Positions 62,718-64,000 of a DNA stretch of 64,000 bases are shown in pieces. Made by a program: the position numbers and the translations under genes. The number at the start of each line of letters is the position of its first letter. Position 1 is the stretch's first letter. The notes beneath the pieces were generated by a model. The model was given only the letters and a program-made list of their open reading frames with translations, made no database searches and was not told where the DNA came from. The DNA is taken from the NCBI GenBank assembly GCA_040387515.1, contig JAZKDP010000011.1, positions 124,001 to 188,000 on the forward strand. The letters run 5' to 3'. The stretch is from Methylotenera_A sp040387515 (GTDB lineage: Bacteria; Pseudomonadota; Gammaproteobacteria; Burkholderiales; Methylophilaceae).

Positions 62718-63989
62718 ATGGCTTCAAAAATAGTTGACTCAAAAATAATCGTTCCCGCGGGCGATAAAATTACGGTGAACGCCGATAACTCACTTAATGT
62801 GCCTAATCACCCTATTATCCCATTTATTGAGGGCGATGGCATAGGCGTAGACATTACACCACCCATGCAAAAAGTGGTAGATGCTGCAGTAAACAAAGCT
62901 TACAACGGGGCGCGAAAAATCGCATGGATGGAAGTTTATGCTGGCGAAAAAGCCGTTAAAACTTATGGTCAAGACAAAGAAGGCAAAGATACCTGGTTGC
63001 CAACTGAAACTTTGCAAACCGTGCGTGAGTATGTGATTTCAATTAAAGGCCCGCTCACCACACCAGTAGGCGGCGGCATTCGCTCACTGAATGTCACGTT
63101 GCGTCAGGAGCTTGATCTATATGTATGTTTACGCCCAGTACAATACTTCACTGGCGTACCAAGCCCTGTCAAACATCCAGAAAAAACCGATATGGTGATT
63201 TTCCGTGAGAATACAGAAGATATTTACGCGGGCATTGAATGGGCGGCTGGCACAGATGAAGTGGCCAAAGTGATTCAATTTTTAAGTGATATGGGTATGC
63301 GCAAAAAAATTCGCTTCCCCGAAAACTCAGCCATTGGTATTAAACCTGTTTCAATTGATGGTAGCAAACGCTTGATTCGCAAGGCGATTCAGTACGCAAT
63401 CGACAATAATCGCAAATCGGTAACTATTACCCATAAAGGTAATATCATGAAATTTACCGAAGGTGGTTTTAGAGATTGGGGTTATGAGTTAGCCAAGCAA
63501 GAATTTGGCGCTGTGGAAATCGATGGCGGCCCTTGGTGCAAGCTACCAAATGGCATTGTGATTAAAGACTGTATCGCCGATGCGTTTTTACAAGAAATTT
63601 TATTGCACCCAAGCGAATATGACGTAGTGACTGCCACTAACTTAAACGGCGACTACATGAGCGATGCCTTGGCCGCACAAGTAGGCGGTATTGGCATTGC
63701 TCCAGGTGCTAATTTAAGCGATACAGTTGCCATGTTTGAAGCCACACATGGCACAGCGCCAAAAATTGCGGGTAAAAATCTAGCTAATCCTAGCTCAATT
63801 ATTTTGTCAGCCGAAATGATGCTGCGCCATATGGGTTGGGTTGAAGCAGCTGATTTGATTTTGAGCGGCGTGGGCAAAGCCATTCAAGCTAAACGCGTAA
63901 CAGGTGATTTTTCAAGCCAAATGGATGACGCCACACAAGTGGGTACAGCTGAATTTGGCGATGAGATTATTGCTAACATGGGCCAGTAG
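62718..63989 (+). CDS. icd: Isocitrate dehydrogenase, with NAD-type cofactor residues
   Basis: Oxidatively decarboxylates isocitrate to 2-oxoglutarate. The 423-residue type I enzyme has PVGGGIRSLNVTLRQELDLY (substrate site) and TENTEDIY-like FRENTEDIYAGIEW. The cofactor loop is HGTAPKIAGKNLANPSS. Relative to E. coli Icd numbering, K344 is kept but Y345 is Ile, V351 is Ala, Y391 is Gly and R395 is Ser. Ile345, Ala351 and Ser395 are the substitutions used to turn E. coli Icd NAD-specific, so NAD or dual use is predicted. TAGGAA precedes the ATG by eight bases. The stop is 11 bp before the window end. Confidence 0.96.
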   Translation: MASKIVDSKIIVPAGDKITVNADNSLNVPNHPIIPFIEGDGIGVDITPPMQKVVDAAVNKAYNGARKIAWMEVYAGEKAVKTYGQDKEGKDTWLPTETLQTVREYVISIKGPLTTPVGGGIRSLNVTLRQELDLYVCLRPVQYFTGVPSPVKHPEKTDMVIFRENTEDIYAGIEWAAGTDEVAKVIQFLSDMGMRKKIRFPENSAIGIKPVSIDGSKRLIRKAIQYAIDNNRKSVTITHKGNIMKFTEGGFRDWGYELAKQEFGAVEIDGGPWCKLPNGIVIKDCIADAFLQEILLHPSEYDVVTATNLNGDYMSDALAAQVGGIGIAPGANLSDTVAMFEATHGTAPKIAGKNLANPSSIILSAEMMLRHMGWVEAADLILSGVGKAIQAKRVTGDFSSQMDDATQVGTAEFGDEIIANMGQ

Positions 63990-64000
63990 CGCATTTTTAA

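Noticed and set aside
1..64000. CRISPR arrays, prophage, integrase, transposase, tRNA or rRNA genes
   Set aside because: I looked for repeats with spacers, mobile-element proteins and RNA gene signatures and saw none. A covariance-model search would be needed to exclude small RNAs.

Overview
The window looks like an ordinary chromosomal stretch of a moderately AT-rich betaproteobacterium, most likely a Methylophilaceae methylotroph (Methylotenera/Methylophilus type). This rests on betaproteobacterial gene content, a periplasmic SRPBCC protein resembling MxaD (methanol dehydrogenase accessory factor) at 49249-49788, and an isocitrate dehydrogenase with non-standard cofactor residues. The assignment is inference: no rRNA or species marker is present. 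I saw no prophage, insertion sequence, CRISPR array, tRNA or rRNA.

Layout. 1-8125 (minus strand) is an envelope block: lpxK (cut by the window edge), msbA, exbD, exbB, comEC, lolD and a lolC/E-type permease. 8271-9947 is a PilZ-like protein of unknown role. 10109-15892 (plus) holds ribE, a ribBX-type ribBA, yqgE, ruvX, pyrR, pyrB and a non-catalytic dihydroorotase homologue (pyrX). 16060-17484 is a pair of membrane-anchored proteins (helix-hairpin-helix and OmpA-like). 17588-22092 holds pilU/pilT, divergent from yggS-proC-yggT. The order yqgE-ruvX-pyrR-pyrB-pyrX ... pilU-pilT-yggS-proC-yggT is also known from Pseudomonas. 22206-26704 has maf-rng, marC, nudJ-mnmA. 26780-30759 has two lipoproteins, a PiT phosphate transporter and PPK2.

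30869-38798 joins two B12-related regulatory stories. metR/metE are divergent with a perfect MetR palindrome between them. nrdAB (class Ia ribonucleotide reductase) follows a complete cobalamin riboswitch and a long leader. 38898-42758 holds a small conserved protein, a GST, nadC and an isolated PilB/GspE-type ATPase. 42914-47279 is ilvB-ilvH-ilvC, a terminator, then psd. 47382-50713 has rppH, a beta-propeller lipoprotein with five 30-bp repeats at its 3' end, the MxaD-like protein, and pilA behind a sigma-54 promoter. 50879-52843 pairs a cNMP-binding/rhodanese protein with a class II cyclic-nucleotide phosphodiesterase. 53098-58140 holds an esterase, xseB-ispA-dxs (isoprenoid precursors) and folE2. 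58223-63989 holds an aspartic protease, an MFS permease, aroC, a glutamine amidotransferase, rluE and icd.

Themes: lipid A/lipoprotein export, type IV pilus and DNA uptake genes scattered over four loci (comEC, pilTU, a pilB-like gene, pilA), pyrimidine and riboflavin synthesis using paralogues with lost catalytic residues, and B12-responsive deployment of B12-independent enzymes. I did not find a convincing wholly new system. The best leads are the repeat array at 48961-49110, the cNMP/phosphodiesterase pair, the nrdAB leader, and the cofactor residues of Icd.
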